Source of the DNA: Pseudomonadota bacterium
GTDB lineage: Bacteria > Pseudomonadota > Gammaproteobacteria > Xanthomonadales > Rhodanobacteraceae
Assembly: GCA_021818335.1 (NCBI GenBank)
Contig: JAKAEJ010000020.1
Coordinates: 1-34,114 of the forward strand
Direction: 5' to 3'
Length of the DNA stretch: 34,114 nucleotides
Part shown: piece after piece, positions 8,598 to 16,650 of the stretch
How positions within the stretch are numbered: position 1 is the first letter of the stretch
Layout of the letters: each line of letters starts with the position of its first letter
Made by a program: the position numbers and the translations under genes
The notes under the pieces: generated by a model
The model's input: only the letters and a program-made list of their open reading frames with translations
Databases searched by the model: none
Told to the model about the DNA's origin: nothing

Positions 8598-9248
8598 ATG
8601 CTTAGATCGTTGACGGGGTTGTTCTTGGCATTGCTGTTGCCTGTCGCTTCAGCACAGGGTGTTTCGGTCGTTTCGCAGTATCAGAGAGGCGTCCAATATC
8701 AACGCATCACCCCCGCGCGGCCGCTTGATCGGTCCAACCGGCGCATTGAGGTGATCGAGGTATTTTCGTACGCATGTCCTCATTGCTACGAGTTCCAGAC
8801 CTATGCCGAGCAGTTGCGCAGAGGTTTGCCGCCTAATGCTTACTTCGTGCGCCTGCCCGCCGTTTTCTGGGCGCAATGGGAGCCGTTCGCACGCGCATTT
8901 TTTACGGCTGAGCATTTCGGTGTAGCGGTGAAGGCCAATCATGCGTTGTTCGACGCCATCTGGGTCAAACACGAACAACTGGGGACGTTGGCTCAGCTGG
9001 CCAGCTTTTATGCCCGTTATGGCATTCGCCCCGAGCGTTTCCTCGCGGTTGCGAGATCTGCCCGAATCACGGCGAAAATCCGGCATGCGGAGCGGTTGGA
9101 ACAGCAGTGGGGAGTCAATGGGACGCCTGCAATCGTCGTCGACGGGGCCTGGCGCAGCGGCCGCGTGGAAAGCTACGACCAACTGTTGGGGGTTGCGCGC
9201 TACCTGGTGCAGCGGGCTGAAGCCGAACGCGCGCAGGTCGCGCGCTGA
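8598..9248 (+). CDS. dsbA: Thiol:disulfide interchange protein DsbA
   Basis: This 216-residue periplasmic oxidase has a Sec signal peptide (MLRSLTGLFLALLLPVASA, then Gln). The classical active site CPHC is at C60-C63 within FSYACPHCYEFQ, and the cis-proline loop is NGTPAIVV. It introduces disulfides into exported proteins and is normally re-oxidised by DsbB, which is not in the window. The ATG at 8598 lies 7 bases after the stop of the lipoprotein paralogue, so the two are very probably co-translated. The pair arose by duplication or joint recruitment; only this copy has the standard dipeptide. Confidence 0.93.
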   Translation: MLRSLTGLFLALLLPVASAQGVSVVSQYQRGVQYQRITPARPLDRSNRRIEVIEVFSYACPHCYEFQTYAEQLRRGLPPNAYFVRLPAVFWAQWEPFARAFFTAEHFGVAVKANHALFDAIWVKHEQLGTLAQLASFYARYGIRPERFLAVARSARITAKIRHAERLEQQWGVNGTPAIVVDGAWRSGRVESYDQLLGVARYLVQRAEAERAQVAR

Positions 9249-9259
9249 GGGCGCTTAGC

Positions 9260-10075
9260 GTGGGCAAGCCACATGCGGCGTCGACAAGACCACGCTCGCG
9301 GTCGCCGAAGGCCGATACGTTGCGTCTGCTGAGCTGCAATATCCTTGCCGGTGCGCGGATCGAGCGGTACCGCCAGTACGTTACCCGCGGGCTGGCGCAA
9401 GTGCTACCTGGCCCTGGCAAGCAGGCAAATCTGGATCGCCTCGCCGACTTGGTGTCGCAATTCGATCTGATTGGGCTGCAGGAGAGTGATGCGGGCAGCT
9501 TGCGCTCCGGCTTCCTCAATCAGACGCAGTACTTGGCGCAGGCTGCGGGACTTCCCTACTGGAGCGACCAGCCCAATCGGCGACTTGCGCAGCTGGCGCG
9601 CTCGGCCAACGGGCTACTCAGCCGCATGGCGCCATACGAAGTGCTGGATTACCCACTTCCGGGCCGCATTCCTGGGCGCGGCGCCCTTCTTGCCCGCTAC
9701 CTATTGGGACCAAGGCAACTCACTGTGGTGGTTGCTCACCTCTCGCTCGGCCCGCAGGCGCGAGCCCGCCAACTCGACTTCATTGGCGAATTGCTGCACA
9801 AGGATCGGTCTGCCGTGCTGCTGGGTGATCTCAACTGCGCTTGGCCCGGCCCAGAACTTGAACGCTTGTTCGCGCGGACGCATTTGGAGCCACCTCGCGA
9901 GGTGCTGCCAACTTACCCGAGTTGGCGTCCACGCCGTGCGATCGACCACATTTTGGCCAGCGACAGCATCGAGATATTGCGCCGCTGGACGCCTGAGCCC
10001 GCTTTCTCGGACCACTTGCCACTGGCTGCTGAAATTCGGCTGCGGGAGCCTTTCGGAGATGGAAAGCCGACCTAG
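9260..10075 (+). CDS. Endonuclease/exonuclease/phosphatase (EEP) family hydrolase
   Basis: This 271-residue metal-dependent phosphohydrolase belongs to the DNase I/sphingomyelinase/APE1 fold. The family residues are in order: N27 (SCNIL), E75 (GLQES), H160 (VAHLSLG), D190 and N192 (GDLN), D229-H230 (IDHI) and D251-H252 (SDHLP). No clear signal peptide is present; the N-terminus is short and basic. The substrate could be nucleic acid, a phospholipid or an inositol phosphate, and the sequence does not decide. The GTG at 9260 lies 11 bases after the dsbA stop, so it is the last gene of the cytochrome c4 operon. The first 19 residues vary in look, so a later start is possible. Confidence 0.85.
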   Translation: MGKPHAASTRPRSRSPKADTLRLLSCNILAGARIERYRQYVTRGLAQVLPGPGKQANLDRLADLVSQFDLIGLQESDAGSLRSGFLNQTQYLAQAAGLPYWSDQPNRRLAQLARSANGLLSRMAPYEVLDYPLPGRIPGRGALLARYLLGPRQLTVVVAHLSLGPQARARQLDFIGELLHKDRSAVLLGDLNCAWPGPELERLFARTHLEPPREVLPTYPSWRPRRAIDHILASDSIEILRRWTPEPAFSDHLPLAAEIRLREPFGDGKPT

Positions 10076-10280
10076 GCGATCCTCGCTTTTAGCCTATGGC
10101 GACGCCGACTCGGGAGTCGACCTCGAGCCAGTGCGCCGCGAAATCGTGCGACCGTGCGCCATGGCACTGAAGGCGGACACGGCACCGCGACCTGAAGTGC
10201 CGAGAGCGCTCCTCGGCGGCTGGCCGATGGCATCGGCGCGCTAGTCCTGTAGGTACTGGTTGATCATCTCTTGGCGCAAG

Positions 10281-11081
10281 TCATCCGCCAAGCATGATCA
10301 GGGCGCCCACGGCCACGAGAAAAATGCTGAAGATTTGGTTGAGGATTGCCCCGGGAAGACGATGCGCAAGCCGGACGCCAAATTGCGCCGTTGTCATCGA
10401 AGCGACGGCCGTGGCTGCCGCGGCCGGCAAATAGACATAACCGACGGCCCCGGTTGGCAGGGGACGGGTGGGCGGGTGAAGTGCAACCATGTAGCTGGCC
10501 GCACTCGCCAAGCCGATGACCAGTCCGCATGCTGCGCTCGTGGCGACAGCCCGAACGGGCTTCACGCCGAGCGCGACCAGCAGAGGAACGACGAGCGAGC
10601 CGCCACCGATGCCAATGATGGACGAGATGGTGCCAATGCCCAGTCCGGCCAGTGATAGCCACGGTGAACGTGGGACGTGATCTTCACTTCGGGCGCGCAT
10701 TTTGCCGAATGCCATGCGCCACGCGGTCACCACGCAGAATATGCCAATGGCGGTTCGTAGCAGAGGTCCTGTCATGCGCTGTGCGAGGTGCGCGCCAACG
10801 AACCCACCCAGTACGAGTCCGGGAGCGAGCCAGATCAAAGTGGGTAAAAGCAGCGCTCGACGCCGGACTTGCGCAAACGTCGACGAGCTTGCAGTCAGAA
10901 CAATCCCCGTCAGCGACGTCGCGACGGCGACTTGCATCACTTCGGTGGACGGGATACCGAGGCCGGGGAGTGTGAAACTGAGCGCAGCAACGATAAGCAG
11001 CCCGCCGCCGATGCCAAGCAGGCCGCCCATGAATCCCACACCGGCGCCGACAAGCAGGTAAAGAAGCACGTCTGCCAGCAT
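10281..11081 (-). CDS. TauE/SafE-family membrane permease (putative anion exporter)
   Basis: This 266-residue integral membrane protein has about eight hydrophobic segments. It carries the family's internal repeat: GGLLGIGGGLLIV near the N-terminus and SSIIGIGGGSLVVPLL near the middle. TauE/SafE proteins export sulfite, sulfoacetate or related organic anions, but the substrate is not predictable from this sequence and no sulfur-metabolism genes adjoin. It is divergent from slt with 85 bases between starts, and its 3' end is 205 bases from the EEP gene end. Confidence 0.9.
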   Translation of the reverse strand: MLADVLLYLLVGAGVGFMGGLLGIGGGLLIVAALSFTLPGLGIPSTEVMQVAVATSLTGIVLTASSSTFAQVRRRALLLPTLIWLAPGLVLGGFVGAHLAQRMTGPLLRTAIGIFCVVTAWRMAFGKMRARSEDHVPRSPWLSLAGLGIGTISSIIGIGGGSLVVPLLVALGVKPVRAVATSAACGLVIGLASAASYMVALHPPTRPLPTGAVGYVYLPAAAATAVASMTTAQFGVRLAHRLPGAILNQIFSIFLVAVGALIMLGG

Positions 11082-11166
11082 GGAGAATCCCGTTTCGGAG
11101 GCGGCCTGGGTTCGACGATCGCCGCAAGTGACACGTTAGAATCACCGGGACGAGGAGTACAGCAGT

Positions 11167-13278
11167 ATGCCAATGCGTAGCGGATGCCGACAGAGAGGCC
11201 GTCGTGGCTGGTTGGCCATTGCGATTCTGGCGGCTTCGGCGTTGCATGGTGCTTGCGTAGCTGCGGAATGGACTGGGTCGCAACGTGAGCAATTTGCCCA
11301 AGCCTATGCCGAGGCGCAGCGCGGTGATCTCCATTGGAGGCACGATGCGACCGGGCTGCGCCAATACCCGCTCTATCCATATCTGGAAGGGGCTTGGCTC
11401 ATGCATGGCGTGGCCGATGCCCAGCCATCAATGGTGCGTGCCTATCTGGCGCGATACGGGAAACTGATCCCCGGACGGGATCTCCGTCGGGCCTGGCTCA
11501 GTCGACTGGCTGGCCAGCATCACTGGAGGCAGTACCGGGCTTTTTATGTGCCCGGGCTTGGTGAGGCTTATGAATGCGGTGCTCTTCAGGCCGAGGCCGA
11601 GCAGGGCCGTTCACTGTTGCATTCCCGACGCTTTGCGTCGGCCTGGCGGAAGCCGCGCCTACCCAGGCAATGCGATGCATTGCTGGATTTGGCAACGCGC
11701 CAGGGATTCCTGACGCCGTCTTGGTTATGGGCCAGAATCGAGCGCGCCGTGCGTGCAGGTGCCGTCGACACTGTCGCGCAAACGGCAGCATGGTTGCCAT
11801 CAGGCCAGCAATCGGGCGCCCAGCGGTTTGTCCTTGCCATGCGCGATCCAGAGGCGGCGCTCGCCCAGGCAGCGACGTGGCCGGACACATTGCACGCTCG
11901 CGAGGCATTGGTGGCGGCCCTGGTTCGACGCGCGCGCGATGACGATGACGCAGCGTATGCCGCATGGCAAGTCTTGCAGCAACGTTTTTCCCTGGACATC
12001 GGGCAACGCAACCGCATAAATGCCACGCTAGCGCTATACGCCGCAACAAGCCTCGCGCCCGGATCCCAGCGTGCGCTGGCGGCGCTGCCGTCGACCGCGC
12101 AGACGCCGCTGACGCGCGAGTGGCGCGTCCGTGTTGCACTGGCGCGTGGCGATTGGACTGGCGTGCTGGACGCGATCGACGCAATGCCGCCATCACAGCG
12201 CCGGCAACATGAATGGCGTTACTTCGAGGCGCGTGCATTGGCTAAGCTTGGTCGCACCGCTCAAGCCAGGTCACGGTGGCGCCGGCTGGCGCGCAGTCCA
12301 ACCTATTATGGATTTTTGGCCGCTGATCGCCTGCGGCGTGCTTATGCACTGTGCCCAAGTAATCCGCCCGCCAGTTCAAGTGCCATAACAGCGATCGAGG
12401 CGGACCCAGGCTTGCAGCGCGCGTTCGAGTGGTTTGCACTGGGTCGCCTCGCGCATGCACGCCGAGAATGGGATGTCGCTCTGCAGGGCCTGGACGATTC
12501 ACAGCGTTACGCAGCCGCCGAGCTTGCGCATCGCCGCGGTTGGTTCGATCGACCCATCTTCCTACTCGATCATGGCCCGAATCTGCGGGATTATCGGCTG
12601 CGATTCCCGGTCGTCTATCGCCGAATGGTGTTGCAGGACGCCAATCGCGCCGGCATCGATCCCGCTTGGGTGTATGCGACGATTCGCACCGAAAGCGCTT
12701 GGATAAGCGACGCGCGTTCGGGTGCGGGTGCCATTGGCCTGATGCAACTGCTGCCGGGGACGGCGGAGCGTATGGCCAGGCAATCAGGCTCGTCATGGAG
12801 TGGTGGCGAGAGTCTCGTCAACCCATCAGTCAACATCCGCCTCGGCACGAATTATCTGGCCCACCTTGCCGATCAATTTGGTCCCCAATGGCTGGCGAGT
12901 GCTGCCTATAACGCGGGTCCGCAGTCGTTGCAGCGCTGGCTCGCGGCGCGACCTGGCGAGCCTGCGGACGTGTTCATTGCCACTATTCCCTATGCGGAAA
13001 CGCGCAGCTATGTGGAAAGCACGCTGGCGTTCACGGTGATCTATGACTGGCGATTGAATCGACAACCGGTGCGTTTGGAGGATCGCATGCCAGCCTACGG
13101 AGCAAGCTATTCAAGGGTGATCGATTCCGCGGCGCGGGCACCAGTTGCGTGCAGCGCGGCTGATTTGGCGTCTCAAGACGGCATCCCGACAGCAGGCCCG
13201 GCGGCGCCCTCGGCGGGGACGCTTGGCGGGCATGTCGCTGTTTCCGATCAAGGAAAGGCGGGAGGAACGACACCGTGA
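11167..13278 (+). CDS. slt: Soluble lytic murein transglycosylase, Slt70 type
   Basis: This enzyme cleaves the MurNAc-GlcNAc bond of peptidoglycan in the periplasm, forming 1,6-anhydroMurNAc. The 703-residue protein has a signal peptide ending near AAEW (about residue 34), then a long alpha-helical U-domain. The SLT catalytic domain begins near residue 495, with catalytic glutamate E509 in IRTESAW, followed by GAIGLMQLLPGTA and AYNAGP. About 70 residues after the domain form a low-complexity Ala/Gly/Pro tail that E. coli Slt70 (645 residues) lacks. AGGAG at 11153-11157 selects the first ATG. TAGAAT at 11137-11142 could be the -10. The stop overlaps the next gene's start as GTGA. Confidence 0.93.
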   Translation: MPMRSGCRQRGRRGWLAIAILAASALHGACVAAEWTGSQREQFAQAYAEAQRGDLHWRHDATGLRQYPLYPYLEGAWLMHGVADAQPSMVRAYLARYGKLIPGRDLRRAWLSRLAGQHHWRQYRAFYVPGLGEAYECGALQAEAEQGRSLLHSRRFASAWRKPRLPRQCDALLDLATRQGFLTPSWLWARIERAVRAGAVDTVAQTAAWLPSGQQSGAQRFVLAMRDPEAALAQAATWPDTLHAREALVAALVRRARDDDDAAYAAWQVLQQRFSLDIGQRNRINATLALYAATSLAPGSQRALAALPSTAQTPLTREWRVRVALARGDWTGVLDAIDAMPPSQRRQHEWRYFEARALAKLGRTAQARSRWRRLARSPTYYGFLAADRLRRAYALCPSNPPASSSAITAIEADPGLQRAFEWFALGRLAHARREWDVALQGLDDSQRYAAAELAHRRGWFDRPIFLLDHGPNLRDYRLRFPVVYRRMVLQDANRAGIDPAWVYATIRTESAWISDARSGAGAIGLMQLLPGTAERMARQSGSSWSGGESLVNPSVNIRLGTNYLAHLADQFGPQWLASAAYNAGPQSLQRWLAARPGEPADVFIATIPYAETRSYVESTLAFTVIYDWRLNRQPVRLEDRMPAYGASYSRVIDSAARAPVACSAADLASQDGIPTAGPAAPSAGTLGGHVAVSDQGKAGGTTP

Positions 13279-14306
13279 GTGCGAGAAGGATGCGCGTCGT
13301 CGAGATCAGTACACCGGGTGGGCCGGAAGTGCTTCGCATTTCGCAACGCGTGCGGCCGGAGCCTCTCGCCGGCGAGGTCTTGATTGCCGTTCAGGCAGCG
13401 GGGATTAATCGCCCGGATCTTGCACAGCGCGCTGGCGTTTATCCCCCACCGCCAGATGCTTCGGATCTGCCCGGCCTTGAAGTCGCTGGATACGTGGAAG
13501 GATTGGGAGATCATGTTGAGGGTTGGCGATTGGGCGATCCAATTTGCGCCTTGTGCAACGGTGGCGGTTACGCCGAATTCGTGACGGTTCCTACAGGGCA
13601 GTGCTTGCCGCTGCCCAAGGGCTTCAGCATGGCGGAGGCTGCGGCGCTCCCGGAAACACTCTTCACGGTCTGGGGAAACCTGTTCATGCGCGGGCACCTA
13701 GCGCCAGGTGAGGTCTTGCTGGTGCATGGTGGCGCCAGCGGCATCGGTACGCTGGCTATCCAGCTTGCGCGCGAATCGGGGGCGCATGTATACGCTACTG
13801 CGGGGAATGCTGAGAAATGTGCGGCATGCGAGCGAATCGGCGCACGACGATGTTTCAATTATCGACAGGAGGATTTCGTTTCCGGACTCAGGACACTTGA
13901 GCCGCAGGGCGCGAATGTCATCCTCGATATGGTCGGTGGCGATTACCTTCCTCGGAACGTTGAATTGCTAGCCGAAGAGGGCCGCCTACTACAAATCGCG
14001 ACACAACACGGGCGCGTCGGCTCGTTGGACCTGTCGTTGCTCATGCGGAAACGGATCATCATTACTGGCTCAACGCTTCGTCCGCAGACAGCGGCATCCA
14101 AGGCTGCCATTGCCGCGGATCTGCGCCAGCGAGCTTGGCCGATGCTGGAATCGGGTTCGGTGCGCCCGCTTATCCAAGATGTGCTTCCATTTACCGCAGT
14201 GGTCGAGGCGCACCGGCGACTCGAAGCTGGCGCTCATGTGGGAAAATTCGTCCTTGCAGTGGGTGATCACCCAGCCTCTCAAGGGAATCCGGAGATCAGT
14301 CCATGA
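13275..14306 (+). CDS. Zinc-free NAD(P)H:quinone oxidoreductase (PIG3/Qor-like)
   Basis: This 343-residue medium-chain oxidoreductase lacks the zinc-ligand cysteines of alcohol dehydrogenases. It carries the nucleotide-binding motif GASGIGTLAIQLARESGAHVYATAG and the N-terminal pattern NRPDLAQRAGVYPPP typical of the PIG3/quinone oxidoreductase group. These cytoplasmic enzymes reduce quinones or enones with NADPH; the true substrate is not shown. The GTG at 13275 overlaps the slt stop in GTGA and follows GGAGG (13261-13265) with 9-base spacing. The ATG at 13290 is a weaker alternative start. It also overlaps the next gene in ATGA, so the three genes form an operon. Confidence 0.9.
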   Translation: MSARRMRVVEISTPGGPEVLRISQRVRPEPLAGEVLIAVQAAGINRPDLAQRAGVYPPPPDASDLPGLEVAGYVEGLGDHVEGWRLGDPICALCNGGGYAEFVTVPTGQCLPLPKGFSMAEAAALPETLFTVWGNLFMRGHLAPGEVLLVHGGASGIGTLAIQLARESGAHVYATAGNAEKCAACERIGARRCFNYRQEDFVSGLRTLEPQGANVILDMVGGDYLPRNVELLAEEGRLLQIATQHGRVGSLDLSLLMRKRIIITGSTLRPQTAASKAAIAADLRQRAWPMLESGSVRPLIQDVLPFTAVVEAHRRLEAGAHVGKFVLAVGDHPASQGNPEISP

Positions 14307-15298
14307 ACACCCAGCCACACAGTGCTCCGCGGCGGCTCAACCTGCTTCTGCTGGGCGGCACAGGATTCGTCGGTAGCCGCCTTGTTCCTCGGTTGGCTGC
14401 GCAGGGGCATAGCGTGCGCGTACTCTCGCGCAATCGTGAAAAGCACCGTGAACTCGGCATATTGCCCGGCGTCACGATCCATAGTGCGGACATTTACGAC
14501 CGGGCCACGTTGGTTCGCCACCTTCGCGGGAGCGATGCCGTCATCAACATGGTTGGCATTCTCAATGAGGGTGGCGGTGCGAAGTTCCGCAAGGCACATG
14601 CGGATCTCACCGCGACGCTTGTCGCCGCATGTCGCGAGTCTGGCGTGCGGAGAATTCACCAAATGAGTTCCCTGCGCGCTGGCGAAGGTCAATCCATGTA
14701 TCTGGTCACCCGGGGCGAAGCAGAGAGGGTCGTTCGCGCCTCCGGCTTGCAGTGGACCATCTATCGTCCTTCGGTAATATTCGGCGTCGGCGATGGATTG
14801 GTCACGCGCTTCGCCAAGCTGCTGCGCATACTTCCCGCTCTTCCCTTGGCACGTCCACATGCTCGCCTGGCACCGGTGGCTGTCGAGAATGTCGTTGAGG
14901 CGATGATGCGCGCGGTCATGGCGGGGCCGGGCAGCGTGAGCCAAGTCTACGAACTCTTTGGTCCTGAGACGCTCGAATTGGCGCGCATCGTTCGCATGGT
15001 GGCGGCTGCCGCTGGTTTGCGTAGGTGGGTGATACCCCTGCCGGATGCGCTGGGAATCGTTCAGGCCAGGATCGGCGAACTGCTGCCCGGTAAGCCGATC
15101 AGCTTGGACAACTTCCGGTCACTGGCGCTGGACTCGGTGGGTCAGAAGGATGGATTGAGCATGCTCGGGATTGTCCCGCGAACGTTCAGTTCCGAGCTAC
15201 CGCACCTGCTTCACGGGCACCATGGTCGAACCGCCCTGCTTGACGCAGCGCGCAAACTGGGCGGCTTGGCGGCAGAGGACCGCGCACGACTCTCCTGA
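14303..15298 (+). CDS. NDUFA9-like atypical SDR / NAD(P)-binding epimerase-family protein
   Basis: This 331-residue protein has the N-terminal dinucleotide motif GGTGFVG at 18-24 and the overall pattern of the complex I NDUFA9 subfamily of atypical short-chain dehydrogenases (SAD-YD, INMVGILNEGG, YRPSVIFG). Where catalytic relatives have Tyr-x-x-x-Lys it has YLVTRGEAE, so arginine replaces lysine and activity may be weak or absent. In bacteria these proteins are often linked to quinone or respiratory-complex biology, but the function is unproven. The ATG overlaps the preceding stop in ATGA. It converges with virJ after 11 bases, leaving no room for a terminator. Confidence 0.85.
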   Translation: MNTQPHSAPRRLNLLLLGGTGFVGSRLVPRLAAQGHSVRVLSRNREKHRELGILPGVTIHSADIYDRATLVRHLRGSDAVINMVGILNEGGGAKFRKAHADLTATLVAACRESGVRRIHQMSSLRAGEGQSMYLVTRGEAERVVRASGLQWTIYRPSVIFGVGDGLVTRFAKLLRILPALPLARPHARLAPVAVENVVEAMMRAVMAGPGSVSQVYELFGPETLELARIVRMVAAAAGLRRWVIPLPDALGIVQARIGELLPGKPISLDNFRSLALDSVGQKDGLSMLGIVPRTFSSELPHLLHGHHGRTALLDAARKLGGLAAEDRARLS

Positions 15299-15309
15299 GT
15301 CGACCTTGT

Positions 15310-16293
15310 TCACTGGTCCGCGTTGCGTCGTGGCAGTCGCGCCGGAGGGTGTGATGCATCCGGGCCCGTGGGTGTCGGGGCTATCGACGCGGGTGGCAAC
15401 AGCGAATCCAGTGCCTGCATGTACTGCAAGCCCCAATTGCGCGGATACCCGAAGCCATGGCCCACGTGCGGGAGCACCCAGGCTTTCGCACCCGGAACGC
15501 CAGAAACGAACTGCGGCGCGTAGGACGGCGCACACACTTCGTCGATCTCGCCTTGGAGAATATGCCACGGGGCCTGTACCCGGGTGTTGTGCACCAATGC
15601 AGGCCAATGCGGGGGGATCTTCGACCGCGCGACGCTCAAGTTGCCGACGCCTGGGCAAAATGGATGACGTACCTCAAGCTCCGGGCAAAATCCGAGGCTC
15701 AGGCCACCCTGGAAAATGCCCGGCTTGGCTTGGATGAGCGCAGCGTAGACCAATGTCGCACCTGAGGAGTATCCGATCAGGACCACAGGCAGTCGCATGT
15801 CAAGGCCCAGCTGTCCCTCGATGCTCGTAGCTAAGGTTCTCAGCGTCCCTGCGGCACTTGCGCATACGCTTGCCGGCTTTTTCGCCAAGCTTCGGAAATA
15901 GGTAGGTGTGCTGAAGCCCGCGACCCATAGTCCGCTCGCGGCGGCGCGGCGCGCCATGTCGATGACGCCCAGATTCCAGCCGCCGTCGCCGGAAGCGAAC
16001 AGCGCCAGTCCGCGCACGGGGACGTTTGATGGTGGCCCGTAAAGCGTGACAGGCCCGACCTCAGGTTCTTGTGTCACGCCCGCGAGCCAGGGCTCAGGGT
16101 GCAGTAGATCCGGACGCGCGGATAACAGGGGCGTGACGCGCATTGATACCTGCCTTTGCATCGCGTGGGGCGGCAGCACAGTCGGTGGCGTCGTGGCCGC
16201 GGTCGCTTTGCGAGTAGCCATCGCTATGAGGATCGCGAAGCACAGAGCCATGCTGCGGGCCAGGAATCGGGTGTTGCCTGAAGTCAGGGTCAT
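15310..16293 (-). CDS. VirJ/AcvB-family periplasmic serine hydrolase
   Basis: This 327-residue exported protein has a signal peptide ending near residue 33 (ATA-AT). Its alpha/beta-hydrolase domain carries the family-specific SGDGGWN at 101-107, the nucleophile motif GYSSGA with S176, a candidate acid D251 (GEIDEVC), and H279 (HVGHGFG). VirJ/AcvB proteins are known to hydrolyse lysyl-phosphatidylglycerol in the envelope, countering MprF/LpiA; some double-domain relatives support type IV secretion in Agrobacterium. This is the short, single-domain form. No mprF gene lies in the window, so the link to aminoacyl-lipids is inference from family. A later start at 16251 (MALCFAIL) is possible. Confidence 0.85.
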   Translation of the reverse strand: MTLTSGNTRFLARSMALCFAILIAMATRKATAATTPPTVLPPHAMQRQVSMRVTPLLSARPDLLHPEPWLAGVTQEPEVGPVTLYGPPSNVPVRGLALFASGDGGWNLGVIDMARRAAASGLWVAGFSTPTYFRSLAKKPASVCASAAGTLRTLATSIEGQLGLDMRLPVVLIGYSSGATLVYAALIQAKPGIFQGGLSLGFCPELEVRHPFCPGVGNLSVARSKIPPHWPALVHNTRVQAPWHILQGEIDEVCAPSYAPQFVSGVPGAKAWVLPHVGHGFGYPRNWGLQYMQALDSLLPPASIAPTPTGPDASHPPARLPRRNADQ

Positions 16294-16383
16294 GGAAGGG
16301 TCCGAAATGCAGGATTTGCGACGCCTTGTCGCAGCGGGAGCAGCCTAGACCACGATGCGCGCTCACGGTTCCCTGCGCGAGAA

Positions 16384-16397
16384 TTGACTTCCATCAA
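16384..16397 (+). promoter_or_regulatory. FNR/Anr-type box upstream of the cyd operon
   Basis: TTGAC-TTCC-ATCAA at 16384-16397 differs from the FNR/Anr consensus TTGAT-N4-ATCAA at one position. CGTAAT at 16420-16425 could be the -10, putting the start near 16432 and the box centre at about -41.5, the class II activator position. Activation of cytochrome bd at low oxygen fits. The long leader (about 215 bases to cydA) contains the small ORF below. Confidence 0.7.
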
Positions 16398-16575
16398 TGT
16401 CGTCAGATTCCGCATGCGGCGTAATGAGTTCGTATTCAATGGGCGCTCCTCTCGGACGGGGAGTATTGTCGGCGTGCGCATGCAGCAGCTTGATGCACGA
16501 TCCCAGCGTTGGCTCGAAGCTCCGTGGATGATTTGGGGCGCAGCATCGCGTGCAACGCGTGCTGGAGGCAGTGCC

Positions 16576-16650
16576 ATGAAGCAGGTGGTGCGATCGCCCC
16601 GTAGGACCAAGACCTTCATTCTTTTGGAAGAGCGAGGCAGGCAGTCATGA
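16576..16650 (+). CDS. 24-codon leader ORF coupled to cydA (hypothetical)
   Basis: An ATG at 16576 follows GGAGG (16564-16568) with ideal 7-base spacing and opens 24 codons (MKQVVRSPRRTKTFILLEER then GRQS). Its TGA overlaps the cydA ATG as ATGA (16647-16650). The cydA Shine-Dalgarno (GAGG, 16634-16637) lies inside this ORF. The peptide is basic, has no membrane segment and matches no small Cyd subunit I know. Its likely role, if translated, is to carry ribosomes to the cydA start. It may also be coincidental; only conservation or ribosome profiling would tell. Confidence 0.45.
   Translation: MKQVVRSPRRTKTFILLEERGRQS

Noticed and set aside
10076-10280. A small gene or terminator between the EEP gene and the TauE/SafE gene
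   Set aside because: Only short palindromes (for example CGACTC/GAGTCG with a 2-base loop) and shadow frames are present; nothing supports a gene.
16384-16575. Upstream extension of the leader ORF from TTG 16384
   Set aside because: The putative start lies in the FNR/Anr box, before the likely transcription start, and has no ribosome site; only the part from 16576 is plausible.
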